Source: Geosiphon pyriformis (lineage: Eukaryota; Glomeromycota; Glomeromycetes; Archaeosporales; Geosiphonaceae). Taken from it: 64,000 nucleotides of DNA. Positions 33,762-45,970 of the stretch are shown one piece after another. The stretch covers positions 141,859 to 205,858 of the forward strand of contig JAAOMT010000776.1 in NCBI GenBank assembly GCA_016748015.1, read 5' to 3'. Position 1 is the stretch's first letter. Each line of letters starts with the position of its first letter. Made by a program: the position numbers and the translations under genes. The notes below the pieces were generated by a model. It searched no databases. It was given only the letters and a program-made list of their open reading frames with translations, and was not told the origin of the DNA.

Positions 33762-34671
33762 TGTTACAAATAATTATTTGGGTAGGTGAAATAAATAACA
33801 AATCTGTAACTTAGTGCTTAATTGATATGATGGTGTTGGTAATATCTAAAGGTTTTTATATTTAAAAATTTTAGTGGAGTTTTTTGTATAATAAACAGAG
33901 ATTCAAGTGTTTGTTTTTATCCATTGTTTTTCAAAATCACAATTCTGTCAAATTTTTTTCTTAATATAATGGCCAGTAATTCTTCTGGTAAGCTATTCTC
34001 AATCCATGAGTGTTCTATCCTTATTCCTAAGTCTTTTACCAGTCACTTTGATGTTAATAACTCTGTACATTAATCTTTAATCAATTAGTAAATAATAACA
34101 AAACAAAAGAAAAAAAATAAAAATAAAGAAATAAGCCAAGACAAGAAAGAGTTAATATCCTATCAATAGCTGTAATTAAAAGTTATTAATTCAGTATAGT
34201 TAAGTATTAGCAACTATTAACATGAATTGTTGATAATAAAAAAATGTATGATAATAATTTAATAAGTATTTTATTAATATTTAATGTTTTCACTTCAAGT
34301 TATAAAATACTATTATATAAAGGGATAGATAGGAATTAGAACTGGAGATTTTAAACTAAGAATTCTAACTTAAGAATTTTGCTTTTTCTGTTTCTAATAC
34401 TATTACTATATATACATAATTTTTGTTATATGAGATTCCTTGAATTTTTCAATTCTTTAGTCAGGAATTCTAAAATTCTTGGAATCTTGTAATTCCTTGA
34501 GAGAAATCCTAAAATTTTGGAATCCTGCAATTTTTCTTACTGGAATTCTGTAATTTTGAAATCATGTAATTTTTCTAAGAGAAATCCAGAAATTCTACTT
34601 TTATTGCATCTTATTTTAATTGGCTAATTTGTATATTAATATATAATTCCTATATTTTATGAGTAATAACA
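33762..34671 (-). repeat. 5' LTR of element A
   Basis: 910 bp; plus-strand ends TGTTACAAATA and GAGTAATAACA. It aligns throughout with 24670-25547. The two LTRs differ at many sites, largely C/T and G/A differences, so insertion was not recent or was followed by deamination. Confidence 0.85.
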
Positions 34672-35096
34672 TATTGAATATTTACTCATTTAATTTGCTT
34701 TCTTATTGTAATTTTCTCTTTGATTATTTCTATTACTCTACAATCTTGTTCTCTCTTGCTATTTATTAGCTTGTTACTTCAATCTATAATAATATAACTG
34801 AAAAGTATATCTAATACCTAATATTAAATTCTAAGAGTGCTGATATAAAACATAGAATTATATTAGTGTATTATCATTTGTTAACAGTATAAACTATCTC
34901 TCTATCTTCAATTTTCTGGTTATTCTTTAAAAAAAATAGTAATTAAAATATTTTATGAGACTAATCTTACACATTAAATTCATACTTATTCAATTTACTC
35001 TTTGAAGTTAAATTTCTTTTGGTTAATTCTATTATTCTACAATCTTGTTCTTCTTTGCTATTTTTTAGCTTATTATTTCAATCTATAACATAAAAG

Positions 35097-35112
35097 TGGT
35101 GCTCTCTATAAG
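35097..35112 (+). other. Primer-binding site of element B
   Basis: TGGTGCTCTCTATAAG lies six bases after the 5' LTR end. TGGTGC complements the tRNA 3' terminus. Confidence 0.75.
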
Positions 35113-35199
35113 ATTGTTAAAATCTATTTATTTTTTTATTGTATAAGTGATTATTTATACCTATTACAACAATTAAAAAAACACTTTAAAGCACACAAC

Positions 35200-36560
35200 A
35201 AAAACAATCTAGATTTTATTGCACTCAATTTTTTGTCCTCTTGTTTGATTTGCTTTTTTCTTAAAAAACAATTCAGTAGACAATTTTAAGACTTTTAGAA
35301 CTGGTTTTTGAACAAACATTTAGCTAAAACTTATACAGCCTATATAACCTACTTCTTTAATCAAGTTTACTTTGAAAAAACTTCTAAAGAAAAAAACAAC
35401 AGCATTAATCAGCTTTTATACTCAACAATTTTGAATATCTAAATTACCAAATTTACAGAAAAAGAAAGATACCAAACTGTTCTTGTTTTTAATTTCTTCT
35501 TAAGTAAATTAAAACATTTTACACAAACAGCTATTTCTGAATCAATAATTGTTAACTCCATACAAGCAAACATTTTGGTTGTTCTCTAAGGTATACAAAC
35601 TGCTTTAAGGTAAAGAAACAACATCTTATTACTCTCATTCAGAAATAATGCACAAAATTTAATTAAATAGTTGGATGACTTTGAAAAAGCTATTACAGCC
35701 AACCAATATGATAATAAATACAAGTTCTAAATTGTTGATGGGTATCATTAAGACTTTTTTGCCACCTGGTTTTTACAAAAAACTGATGCCAATATCCAGC
35801 AAAAAATTATTAGATAAACACCAGCAAATGCTGAAAAAGACGATATTTTTTTTATTACTTGGTTTGAAAATAAATTCAGAACTGCAATCTTAATATCTAA
35901 GTGGCATATAGAATTAAAAAAAAAAACTCAAGATCTTGGTAAAGTTGTAATTGAATATGCCAAAACAATCAAAAAACTTATCAAACAGATAAACTTTAAA
36001 AGAAACTAAACAGAAGAAAAAAAGATTTATTCCTTTACAAAAAAATTGAGAACTGATTTTTTATATGCTTTTTGGTTTCTCTTGGCTTTAAAAAATAATT
36101 CCATTATAAATATGACTATTGAACTTGTTCAGAAAATTAAAAATAACCAAAAGATGTATTTGAAATCCATATTTCCAGTTTTTGTTTCTGCTTTTTATAT
36201 GACTGTTATTTTTTTTGTTGCTTAAACTCCAGATCTCAATAAATAATTGATAGATAAACTTACAACCAATCTTATCTGGTTATTAAAACCTTTGGCATAA
36301 GCAGTTAAAAATAACCAACAATTACAAAAATCTAGATTTGAACTATAGTTTAATTAGTTTCAGCAGTCTTCTTATTAAAGACAGCAAAATTGTGGTCCAT
36401 CTGTGTGCTATCATTGTGAATTTACTGAATAATTTTCCAGAAATTGCAACAATTCTTTATTGTTTTCTTTAGCTTTTAGAAACAATGACATTCAAAACAA
36501 TAGACTTAATAATAATAATATTCTTAATCAAAAATTTAATCATGCTAACATTAATTTCTT
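35200..36560 (+). pseudogene. gag of element B with CCHC remnant
   Basis: The capsid part is readable as DDFEKAITANQYDNKYKF and TPANAEKDDIFFITWFENKF near 35.67-35.87 kb. It continues with EYAKTIKKLIKQI-type sequence at 35.95 kb. The zinc knuckle is at 36406-36447: CYHCEFTE, stop, FSRNC. The inverted B-like relic at 56.1 kb has CYYCRITEHF there, showing the His. Numerous TAA/TAG stops. It lies directly after the PBS, as expected for gag. Confidence 0.75.
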
Positions 36561-36949
36561 TGGAAAGGATTTTTTAGTTAAAGCTACTGTTTATTAGTTT
36601 TTAAATTAGTAAACACATTTTCAAAAAATAAGGGTATAAGCCAACCAGAAAAAAATCTTTTTTATGCTTTTAATTTAACTAATAATAATTATAATATAGA
36701 TGAACTGGCAATTAATCCCTCTGATTTAACAAGAAAAAAAATAAAAGCCAAGATTAATTTTATTTTGAAGCTCAATAAAGCTTCTATATTAACTGTTAAT
36801 AACAATAAATTATCAAAGGCTAAAGTTTTTAAGAATTCTTCAAAATTGAAATTTCCAAAAATAGTACAAAAATCTGGTTTCTATTTTGTTGTTAAAAATT
36901 TCATAGAAACTTTAGCACATATAACTTTTGGTTAATTAATAACTTATTT

Positions 36950-37420
36950 ACAGTTCAGAAAAAATTTTCACAAATTCTTGATTCCTAAAAAGAAAACACC
37001 AAAGACTAACAAGTGCTCTTATCATATTGGACTTGTTAATAATAGCAATATTACTTTTTTGATTTGCAAAACAGAAGTGGCTGATTATTTTATAGACTTG
37101 ATTCTAAACAGTAGATTATTTGTCAGCATTATTGCCAAACACTTCCTTAAAGCTATTGACAAAAAAATAAATGAACTTTTAACCAAATCTATGACCAATA
37201 TACATAATAACAAAAAAAACTTGGTATTCCCAAAGCTATTTCTGTTTACATTAATAATATTAGCATTGAAACTGACATAGAAGTATTTAAAGCCAAGAAG
37301 TATACTATTGGCAATAAATAATTTAAAAAAGCTAAAGTTTTATTTGACTATGAACTATGTGAGTTAACTATTAGATATAATAAAAAATCCATTGTGGTTA
37401 AGTATCATTATTAAACATTT
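36950..37420 (+). pseudogene. Aspartic protease of element B
   Basis: The frame 36978-37280 contains the active-site region DLILNSRLFVSIIAKHFL; catalytic Asp is changed to Asn (codon 37107-37109) and DSG reads NSR. Downstream a second segment (GIEIETDIEVFKAKKYTI-like, 37.26-37.42 kb, with one frameshift) is preserved as an open frame in the inverted relic at 53842-54042. Protease activity is lost. Confidence 0.75.
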
Positions 37421-37439
37421 TCTCTAATATTCAAACAAA

Positions 37440-38210
37440 GTTTAAAAAAACAATCAAACAAATTAGATGATGATAAAAGTAAAAAAAAAAAGAATGAAAA
37501 AAAACAAGAAAAAACTGCTAAACTTGCTTATACTATCTTTATCAGTAATAGCAAGCCATTGGACAATATTAAAACTGACAAAAAAAAAATCATTATAAAT
37601 AACAAGCTAATTTGTTGGTTTTACTATAACATATTCAAAAAAATCTTTAACAAAAAGCCTAACAAAAAAGCCAAATATAGTTATTAGTAGCATGATTTTT
37701 GTGTCTGGTACTGGTGTAATAAATTATTATATTTTTTTAGTAATAAATGTATGTTTTGCCTAATCTATTACAAAGATTAAAAATTTATTATCCTAATACC
37801 CAAAAAAAAAAAATTACAAAAGTTCTTTAAAAACAAAGCACTTGAGATCTAATTACCAATAATAAAATACTGAAAACTCTTTTTTAAAGAAAAAAAAGTG
37901 GACATTGAAAATCTACTGGCTAAAAACAGCTTAGTTATATTAAAAAAAAATAATACTTCTGGACATATTTATGTGATACAACATACTATTACTACCAAAG
38001 AAACTTGCTCTATTGACCTAAAGCCTTATCAATCTAATTAACACAATAATAAATTTATTAAGAAAAAAATAAACCGAATAAAAAATTTTGAATTTATACA
38101 AAAAACCAAGAATAAATAGACATTTTTAGTTGTAATAATATTCAAGAAAAGTGAAATCCTACACTTTTGTGTTAATTACTGTCAATTAAATACTATTACT
38201 GAAAGAGATA
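37440..38210 (+). pseudogene. Cys-rich linker and first part of RT, element B
   Basis: After a Lys-rich tract the sequence shows paired Cys (FCVWYWCNKLLY, then KCMFCLIYYKD) at 37.70-37.79 kb, a zinc-ribbon-like linker different from that of family A. The RT leader follows (ENLLAKNSLVIL; HVIQHTITT-like at 37.98 kb) and the RT core begins with LHFCVNYCQLNTITERD at 38.16-38.21 kb. It is interrupted there by the half-LINE copy 2. Confidence 0.7.
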
Positions 38211-38345
38211 TTTTTTTTTGTTAACATGTAGTCATGCTGATTGTTTATTAGTTTGTTTAACAATATAGTTGACACTTTTATAAAGCCAGCTTATCTAATA
38301 ATACAATATTACAAGATATAGCTAACCACAAGCAAAAAATCTTAA

Positions 38346-38557
38346 CTACATATTAGTACTACTTATGCAATCTAATGTATTAAACAAGTCCAATTCATAT
38401 ATCTTACCTATAATGCAAACAAGCTCATAACTACTCTTAACAAGACTACTTATCTACTTAGCAATCTGATCAAAATTGGATTTGATACTAGAAAATTGAC
38501 TCTCCCATAATTTCATTATTGTATCAAATATGTTATTATAGACCAAAAAATCTTTAA

Positions 38558-38635
<78 letters not shown>

Positions 38636-40660
38636 TGTCTTCATCTTCAAATACATTAACAAAGCAGATTTTTTCACTTCTTTTCTTAAGATTCACCATT
38701 TTTTTTTACAGCAAAGAAGCTACAGTATTAATAGCTTTAATTTGGGTTGTTATTTCAACCATATTTTCCTTTAATGCTTCTGTCATGACAAGTAAAGTAG
38801 ACAATAATTTAGTAACCAACACAACCAAAAAGTCTACAGACTCAATTATAAATTTTATCAACAAAAACAGTTCATTAAAATAGGTTTTTAGAAAAGCCAA
38901 CTTAATATTAACAGCAGTATTCAGACCAGAAGAAACAACAGACAACAAAGATGTTAAAACTTTGGAGGAGACACCAAAAGCCAGATTCATATCAGCAGCA
39001 GCAGCAACAAAAGAAACTACAGAGGTAACAGCTTTGACATAAAATTTAGTTCTAATAAAAGATAACTTGAAAACTTTGAGACCACCAGCAGAGTTAAAAG
39101 ATAATTTAGAAGAGAAAAATGATAACACTTTGTAGTTCACAGCAAATGATTCAAATCTTGATATTTGTAGTAGTGGTAATATTCAAAAGTTTCTCACCAA
39201 ATACAGCAGCCATGTAAAATACCAGTTTTTAATACAGCAATGTTTAAAAAATCCAAAAAATTAAAAATAACCATAGCAAAACATTAATATTAATATAACT
39301 CAGGAAAATGGAAAATGAAACAAGTATGGCTGCCAACTTGAGAAACCAAATTACTAATCTTAAAGACAGTACAACCAAAAGAAAAATTGATTAACTTAGC
39401 TTTAAAAGCATTTTTTAAGGTGATAATTTTCTTTTGGTTGACTAAAAATAGAATCCTAATACTGTTTTTTTTAACCAGTACCAATTAATGAGTAAGAGCA
39501 GCAGCGGCAGCAGAAAAAGAGTCTTTAAATTGAACCACAGCATATTGTTACAAGCCAACAGACTTCAACTTAACTGAAATAACAACACCAAAAATGCTGA
39601 GAGAGATTTTAATGTCATCAGAAAAAGTACCTAAAAGTATATTACAAAGTACAACTAACAAAGAGAAAAAAAAACAAAGGCCACACCAAAAAACTGAGCA
39701 ATTTTAAAAATAATCAGAAAAACTTCATTACTAATGGCCACTTTGGTGGTACTATTTAGACTTTTCTAAAATGCAAATTCCATACAGAACAATTTAATAG
39801 CATTTTTTAAAACAAACTTAAGTCCAATACAACTAGGCAGCAACTAAAACAAAGAACTAAACAGTGCTATTTTAATCTTAAATATAGCACCAGGTACTAG
39901 ATTGAAGGCCACCCAACCAGAAAACTTTTAACAACCATTTACATTTTTCCAAGCATCACTATTAATAACACCAGAAACTGGAAAAGAAGCAGTTAATTCT
40001 ATTTTCATTTAATCAGTCCAATCTTTAAAATTATCTAAAATAATGGACTGTTTTGCTTCCAGGATTAATAACAATTTACCAAAAAGTATCATATTAGACA
40101 ATACAGTCAGTGGTTAATCTTGGCCTATTTTAGAAAATGTGTTGCTGCTGTTGCCATCTATATTAGGAAAAAAGCTGACTGTTGCTGTAAAAATCTTACC
40201 CAAAATTTCATCTAAAACCACAAAGAGATTTGTTGTAATTATAATAGTTGCAAGTACCAGCTGCTGTTTTTTGGAATTTTTGGCTTTTATAGTCATTTAT
40301 GAAGCACTAATAGTAGTAGTTATAGAAATAATAAGAGCAGAAAAGACCAGCTTGTTAAATAGTCTGTTATTAAAAATTTTTGGGTTCTTAGAAATAGTAA
40401 AAACAACACTAAAACTAATTTAAGTATGTCTTTTGGAAGAAACTTTGACAGGAGAAAAACTATCAACCAAAAATAAAAAAATAAACCAGAAGCTATTAAA
40501 GGCAGTTTTTTACTAATTTTTTTTAAGAAAAATGTAGCCAAAACGTTTTGTTTAGCTGCTTTAATAACAGAAAGACTCTTTTGTGTTGGAATTTTATTAG
40601 TTACTATAAAAAAATAATATTTGCAACTTTTTTACTTTTAGTTTTAATCATAGTCTTAAA
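38346..40660 (-). pseudogene. ORF1 of half-LINE copy 2
   Basis: Same domain order as copy 1: Lys-rich N-terminus with KNSKKQQ (40.27 kb), RRM-like segments (39.3-39.7 kb), zinc-knuckle region (39.15-39.2 kb), Leu/Val-rich heptad-like region (frame 38706-39140: ELFLLIKFIIESVDFLVVLV), then a C-terminal part (38454-38699) with an Asn run encoded by the (ATT)n repeat. The ORF ends in TNM then TAG. Stops and frameshifts break it. Confidence 0.7.
38559..38633. repeat. (ATT)25 microsatellite within half-LINE ORF1
   Basis: 75 bp of perfect ATT repeat. On the minus strand it reads as an Asn (AAT) run within the acidic C-terminal part of ORF1. Copy 1 has a short interrupted Asn/Asp run at the same place (about 21.69-21.73 kb) and copy 3 a shorter one (41.60-41.63 kb), so it expanded in this copy. 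Confidence 0.9.
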
Positions 40661-40685
40661 AATTAAGAAAAAAAAAGTTTTTTTT

Positions 40686-41247
40686 AAAAGAAACATATAT
40701 CTACTTCCCAAGATTAATATAATATTAGACAAATTTAATAGTGCTACTTTCTTCTCAACTATTAACTTAACTGCTAAATTTTGGCAAGTAGAAATAGATC
40801 CAGAAAGCAGAAAAAAAATTGCTTTTATTACCAAGTATAATACTTATAAATAACAATTATGTCTTTTGGTCTTACTAATGCTTCTTCCATCTTTCAATGC
40901 TTGATAGACAAAATATTTGAATCAGTCAAAGAAAACTTTGTTTTGGTTTACTTAAACAATATAATAATATACTCAAAAACCTGAGATAAATATCTTGAAT
41001 ATTTGCAAAAGATTTTTAATCTCTTTAAAAAAGCTGGTCTTAAAATTAACTCAATTAAATCTTTCTTTGGACAACAATTTACACAGTTTTTCAGTCATCT
41101 TATCACAAAAAATGAATTTTTTCTGATTCAGCCAAGATTAAAAAAGTCTAAAACATTAAGCAACCAATAAATATTCATAAATTATGATTTTTTCATAGTT
41201 TGGCCTTCTATTATTGAAAATTTGTCAAAATTTTTCCAAAATTGTCT
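40686..41247 (+). pseudogene. Second part of RT of element B
   Basis: Continues the RT: IYLLPKINIILDKFNSATFF, FWQVEIDPESRKK, then after a frame break FGLTNASSIFQC-like sequence at 40.87 kb and LVYLNN at 40946-40960, the YxDD motif with both Asp changed to Asn. The thumb (FSHLITKN) and FFHSLAFYY segments follow. It ends at the duplication AAAATTGTCT at 41238-41247, the insertion site of half-LINE copy 3. Confidence 0.8.
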
Positions 41248-43629
41248 TTTTTTTTTATGTTAATATATAGCTATACCAGTTGTTTATTAGTTATGTTTAC
41301 AAAATTATAGCATTTTTCATAAAGCCAGCTTATCTGATAATACAAAAATTACAAGATGTAGCTAATCATAAATAGAAAGCTCTGACTATATATTAATGCT
41401 ACTTATGCTATCTAATATATTAAACATATTTAATTTATATATCTTATTCATAATACTAACAACCTCATAATTATTCTTAACAAGACCACTCATCTATTTA
41501 ACAGTTTAATCAAGATTAGATTTATACTAAAAAACTGATCTTCTTATAAATTCATTATAATATTAAAAATGTTATTATAAACTAAGAAATTTTTATCATT
41601 ATTATTATTATTTCTATATCATTATTATCAAATACTTTTTTCAAGCAGATCTGTTTACATTTTTTCTTTAAGTTTACTATCTTTTTTTGTATTATAAAAA
41701 TCACAACACCAATGGCTTTAATTTTTTTTACTGTCATATTTATGGCAAATAAAATAAATAACAATTTGATAACTAATACAACCAGAGAGTTAACAGATTC
41801 AATTATAAATTTTATCAACAAGAAAGTTCACTAAAATGAGATTCCAAAGAAGTCAACTTAAATTCAACAGGATTATTGAAAGTAGAAAAAACAACAGGCA
41901 ATATAAGTATTGTAGTTTTGGGGAGGCCACCAAGAATTAAGTTTATATTAGCAGCAACAATAACAGAAATAACCACAAAAGCAGCAGCTTTAGCATAAAA
42001 TTTAGCTTTAGTAAATAAAGATTTGAATACTTTAGGGCCATCAATAGAGTTGAAAAAAAATTTGAAAAGAAAAAATGGTGGCACTTTGTAGTTTACAGCC
42101 AAATAATTCAAGTCTTAACATTTGTAGCAGTGGCAATATTCAGGAGTTTCTTACCAAATACAGCAACCATGCAAGATACTAATTTTTGACACAACAATAT
42201 TCAGAAATTCTAATGAATTAAAAATAACCATAACAAAGCATTAATATTTATATAATTTAAAAAAGTGAAAAATAAAACATGTTTGGTCACTAATTTGGAA
42301 GACCAAATTATTTATCTTAAAAACAGTACAGCCAAAAAAAAGATTAACCAACTTAACTTTAAAAGCATTTGTTAAAATAATAACTTTTTTTTGGTTGACA
42401 ACAGAGAGAATTCTAATACTGTTTTTTCTAACCAAAACAAACTAATAAATAAAAGCAACAGCAGCAAAAGAGGTGTCTTTAAAATAAACTATAACATATT
42501 GCTACAAACCAATAGGCTTTAACTTAACTGAAGTGACAACACCAAAAATACCAAAAGCAGTTTTGATGTTATTAAAAAAAGTACCCAAAGGTACATTACA
42601 AAGTACAACTAACAGAGAAAAAACAAAGACCATACCAGAAAACCATGTAATCTTAAGAATGGTCAAAAAAATTTTATTACTAATGGCCACTTTGATAACA
42701 CCATTTAGACTCTCTTAAGATGCAAATTCTATATAAAACAACTTTACAGTATTTCATAAAACAAACTTAAGCCCAATACAATTAGACAACAACTAAAACA
42801 AAGAACTAAGCAAGGCTATTTTGATTTTAAATATAGTATTAGGTATTAAAGTAGAGACTACTCATTCAAAAAACTTTTGGCAATCATTTATATTTATTCA
42901 AGCATTACTATTAACAGCACCAGAAACTAAAAAAGAAGTGATTGATTTCAGTTTTATTTAATTAGTTTAATCTTTAAGATTATTTGCAATAATAGACTGT
43001 TTTGCTTCTATAATAAATAATAATCTGCCAGAAAGTACTACATTAAGCAATACAACTGGTAGTTAATCTTGTCTTATCTTAAAAAATGTGCTGTTGTTGT
43101 TGTTATTTATATCAGAAAGAGAGCTAACTGCTATTGTAAAGATTTTTTTCAAGATTTTATTTGGAACTGCAAAGAGATTCAGTATTACCATAGAAATTAT
43201 AAGTGTTTGCTGCTGTTTTTTGTATTTTTTGGCCTTTTTAGCCATTTGTAAAATAGTAATAATAGTAATAATAATAGTAGTAATAAAAATGATAAAAGCA
43301 GAAAAGACCAATTTAACTAGTCTATTATTAAAAATCTTTGAACTTTTAGAAATAGTAGAAACAATACTAGAACTAATCCAAGTATGCTTTTTTGAAAAAA
43401 CTTTGACAAAAAAAAAACCACCAGCCAAAGATAAAAAAAATAAACTAGAAACTATTAAAAACAGCTTTTTATTAATGTTTTTTAGAAAAAATATAACCAG
43501 AATATTTTGTCTAACTGCTTTAATAACAAAAAAACTTTTTTGTGTTGAAATTTTATTAGTTACTATAAAAAAGATAACATTTACAACTTTTTTACTCCTA
43601 GCTTTTGTTGTAATTATAAAAATTAAGAG
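41248..43629 (-). mobile_element. ORF1-only LINE-derived element, copy 3 (2382 bp)
   Basis: Flanked by perfect 10-bp duplications AAAATTGTCT at 41238-41247 and 43630-43639, inside the element B RT-to-RNase H junction. Minus-strand ORF1 stop at 41396-41398, a 148-bp 3' UTR and terminal A-run. The ORF1 pieces (42502-42690 with FGVVTSVKLKPIGL; 41815-42111; 43063-43428 with AKKAKKYKKQQQ) follow the same order as in copies 1 and 2. No ORF2 sequence. Confidence 0.85.
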
Positions 43630-45450
43630 AAAATTGTCTCTCTTTTTAATCAGCTACTTAAAAAAAATGTTATTTATTATTGAAATATATATCAACAAAA
43701 AGCATTTGAAACTTTAAAAAAAAATGAATTACAGAATTTATTTTTATGCAACCTGATCTGGATCAACTTTTTATTTTTTATACTAATACATTTGGCTATA
43801 AACTTGGTGCTGTTTTCTCACAAAAAAATAAAGAAAACAAGAAATATATTATAACATATGCCAATAGAATACTCTTATCAACAAAACAAAATTATTTAGT
43901 TACTAAGCAAAAATACTTAGCAGTAGTTTGGACTACTAATTATTAGAACAAATATCTTTTTAGTTTAAAGTTTTTGGTGGTAATAGATCACCAAGCTTTG
44001 GTTTGATTACATAACAAAAAGAAGTTAATACATAAACAGATAACTTGCTAAATACTTTATTTAGATGAATTTGATTATAATATTTAATATTACAAAAGAA
44101 TAAATCATCAAAATGCCAATGCTTTTTTTAGACTTATTATTCAATAATAATACAACTTTCATAAACCAAACCAATCTAATTATTAATAACTCTCTCTTAA
44201 ACAAACACAATAATAGACTTAAACAACTACTTTGCACTAATAAAATTTTTGAATAAAAAATAATACCCATCAGAATACAATTGACAGCAAAAAAAACATT
44301 TGCACAAACAATCCAATTTTTATTTAATCTGTTAAAACTAGTTATATAAAAAAACAGAAAAAATTCTGACCATTCTTAAAGAGTCATCAAATTTGAAAAA
44401 AAAGAAATTGTAATTTACAACATTTACATTAATCTATTAGCTAAATACTTTAGAAAAACAAAAACAATTCAAAAAATCTTAGCTTGTTATTATTGACCTA
44501 CTTTAGAAAAAAACATTGCTAAATACATTAAAACCTGTAATACTTGTTAAAAAAAAAGAAAACCCAATTACAAAAAAGATATCTATTTAATTTTTGTTGG
44601 TCAATTATTTAACAAAATTAATATAGATATTGTTAGATCTTTAACAATAATCTTTGATGACAACAGATATATTATTACAGCTATTAATTATTTTATAAAA
44701 TAAGTAAAAAGAAAAGCCACTTTAGATCAAATAGCAGTCTCCATTGTTAATTTCATTTATAAAAATATAATTTGTTATCATAACTGTTCTAAAGAACTTT
44801 TATTTGATAGAAAAAAAGCTTTTCTTAGTACACTAGTTGAAGAACTTTGTAGAAAAATGGAAATATATTATAAACTATTTTTTCTTTATTACTTTTAAAC
44901 AAATGGCCTAGTAGAATATTTCAATAGAATACTATGTAAAATTTTAGCAAAAACCAATAAAAAAACAAACTTATAAGACAAAATATTGTATTTAACTTTG
45001 TTTGCTTATAAGACTATAAATCATAACATAACAAGTTATAAATTTTTTTATTTGCTCTATAGATAAATGACAATTCTACCAATAGAACTAATATTGAAAC
45101 AATATTTTTTAAAGAAATAACAATAGAGAATTACAAAGATATTTTGCAAAAAAAACTTGATATCATTTTTGATTCCTTAGTAGAAACATATATAATTGTC
45201 TTTAAAAAAATAAAACAGTTTCAAGAAAAGCTTAAGAAAAAAAAACCTATAAAATACTTTTCTTAAGTATTGGTAACTTAGTTTTGAAATATTGCTCAAA
45301 CAAAGACAATATCTATAGTGATAAATTTTTTAGCTGGTAAAAAAACTTTTTATAGTCAACAAAGTTTTAAAAAATAGTTTATATATTCTATACTTTTCAT
45401 AAGTATTGGATCAAAAATCATCTATATACTATTTTAACTATTAGAAAACA
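43630..45450 (+). pseudogene. RT end, RNase H and integrase of element B
   Basis: Resumes with KIVSLFNQLLKKN at 43.63 kb. RNase H (43746-43946) reads DQLFIFYTNTFGYKLGAVFS, its first catalytic Asp changed to Asn, then QNYLVTKQKYLAVVW. Integrase: zinc-binding region with CYY, CNTC (44.48-44.55 kb), first Asp in KINIDIVRSL (44.62 kb), second in LLFDRKKAFL (44.80 kb), Glu in TNGLVEYFN (44.91 kb), so the DDE triad itself survives. A C-terminal segment with IGNLVLKYCSNKDNIYSDKF lies at about 45.27 kb. Stops at Trp and Gln positions. Confidence 0.8.
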
Positions 45451-45970
45451 GACCATTATAATTGATAATAGTAAAACACATATTATTATTAAGCCAAAAA
45501 AAACAACTACTAAAAGAGAAAAAATTGATAAAAAAATAGATAAATATTTGCTAAAAAGTATAACAACAGCAATACTCTTATTTTTTATTACATTGGAAAA
45601 ACAATCTTAGAAATCTTGTCCATAAATAAAAATTTGTTATATAAAAAACAACTAAATCTTATAGTTGCCTTAATAAAATTATAGAAAACATAAATTTTTT
45701 AAAAAAAACAACTTCAGAAATACAGATAAAATTTTGGGCATTATACAATTAAATATTTTAAGAGTTTTGACCATTGCTAAAAAAACCAGAACTCTTATAC
45801 AAAGATTTGGTTTCTTGAATACAAAACTTATTTTGCCTTAATTATTATATATCTTATCCACAAAAAACTTCAATAAACTAGTTAAGTTTTAAGCTAAACA
45901 AAATCTTTTAAATAAATTATTTTATAAATAGTTTGATTTTGCCAGAGCTTAATCTCTTTGGAAAGAATGA
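45451..45970 (+). other. Region between integrase and 3' LTR of element B
   Basis: About 520 bp with Lys/Thr-rich broken frames (for example KPKKTTTKREK at 45.49 kb) that are probably the integrase C-terminal tail and untranslated DNA. I see no counterpart of the ORF3 of A and E. A purine-rich GGAAAGAATGA at 45960-45970 next to the LTR start is a possible polypurine tract. Confidence 0.4.

Larger units (their letters stand above)
24670..34671 (-). mobile_element. Ty3/Gypsy element A, full length, 10.0 kb
   Basis: Two LTRs (24670-25547, 33762-34671) in the same orientation enclose, on the minus strand, PBS, gag, protease, CxxC-rich linker, dUTPase-like domain, beta-rich domain, RT, RNase H, integrase, ORF3 and a polypurine tract. 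Both outer borders show ACATATTG, so the exact target duplication cannot be resolved. All pol frames carry stops, and several catalytic residues are changed, yet the domain order is complete. It is the reference copy for family A; solo LTRs of the family lie at 2460, 5161 and 11747, and a partial element (D) at 18.25 kb. Confidence 0.9.
24112..34791 (+). repeat. Solo LTR-B nested within the LTR of element B, itself split by element A
   Basis: 24112-24669 plus 34672-34791 make about 680 bp with the same start (TGTTTTGGTTG) and end (CAATCTATAATA) as the element B LTRs. The host LTR breaks at AATAAAATAT before 24112 and resumes after 34791 with its matching next segment (compare 53.32 kb). ATAT on both sides is a likely 4-bp target duplication. 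Element A inserted later at 24669/24670. Confidence 0.65.
21260..35090 (+). repeat. 5' LTR of element B, in three pieces
   Basis: About 690 bp in total: 21260-21344, 23804-24111 and 34792-35090, matching the 3' LTR pieces 45971-46143 and 53040-53616. It begins TATTACAATTG (decayed TGTTA end) and ends CAATCTATAACA at 35090, six bases before the PBS. Interrupting it are a half-LINE (21345-23791) and a solo LTR of the same family (24112-34791), the latter itself holding element A. Confidence 0.75.
38211..40685 (-). mobile_element. ORF1-only LINE-derived element, copy 2 (2475 bp)
   Basis: Inserted in the RT of element B. Flanking duplications GAAAGAGATA (38201-38210) and AAAAGAAACA (40686-40695) differ only by three transitions. 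On the minus strand ORF1 ends at 38346-38348, and a 135-bp 3' UTR leads to an A-run (nine T on the plus strand, 38211-38219). Its limits are the same as in copies 1 and 3. Confidence 0.85.

Noticed and set aside
34672-35090. Two ~115-bp direct repeats (34.67-34.79 and 34.98-35.09) considered as a separate tandem repeat
   Set aside because: They are the ends of two LTR-B copies, one nested in the other.
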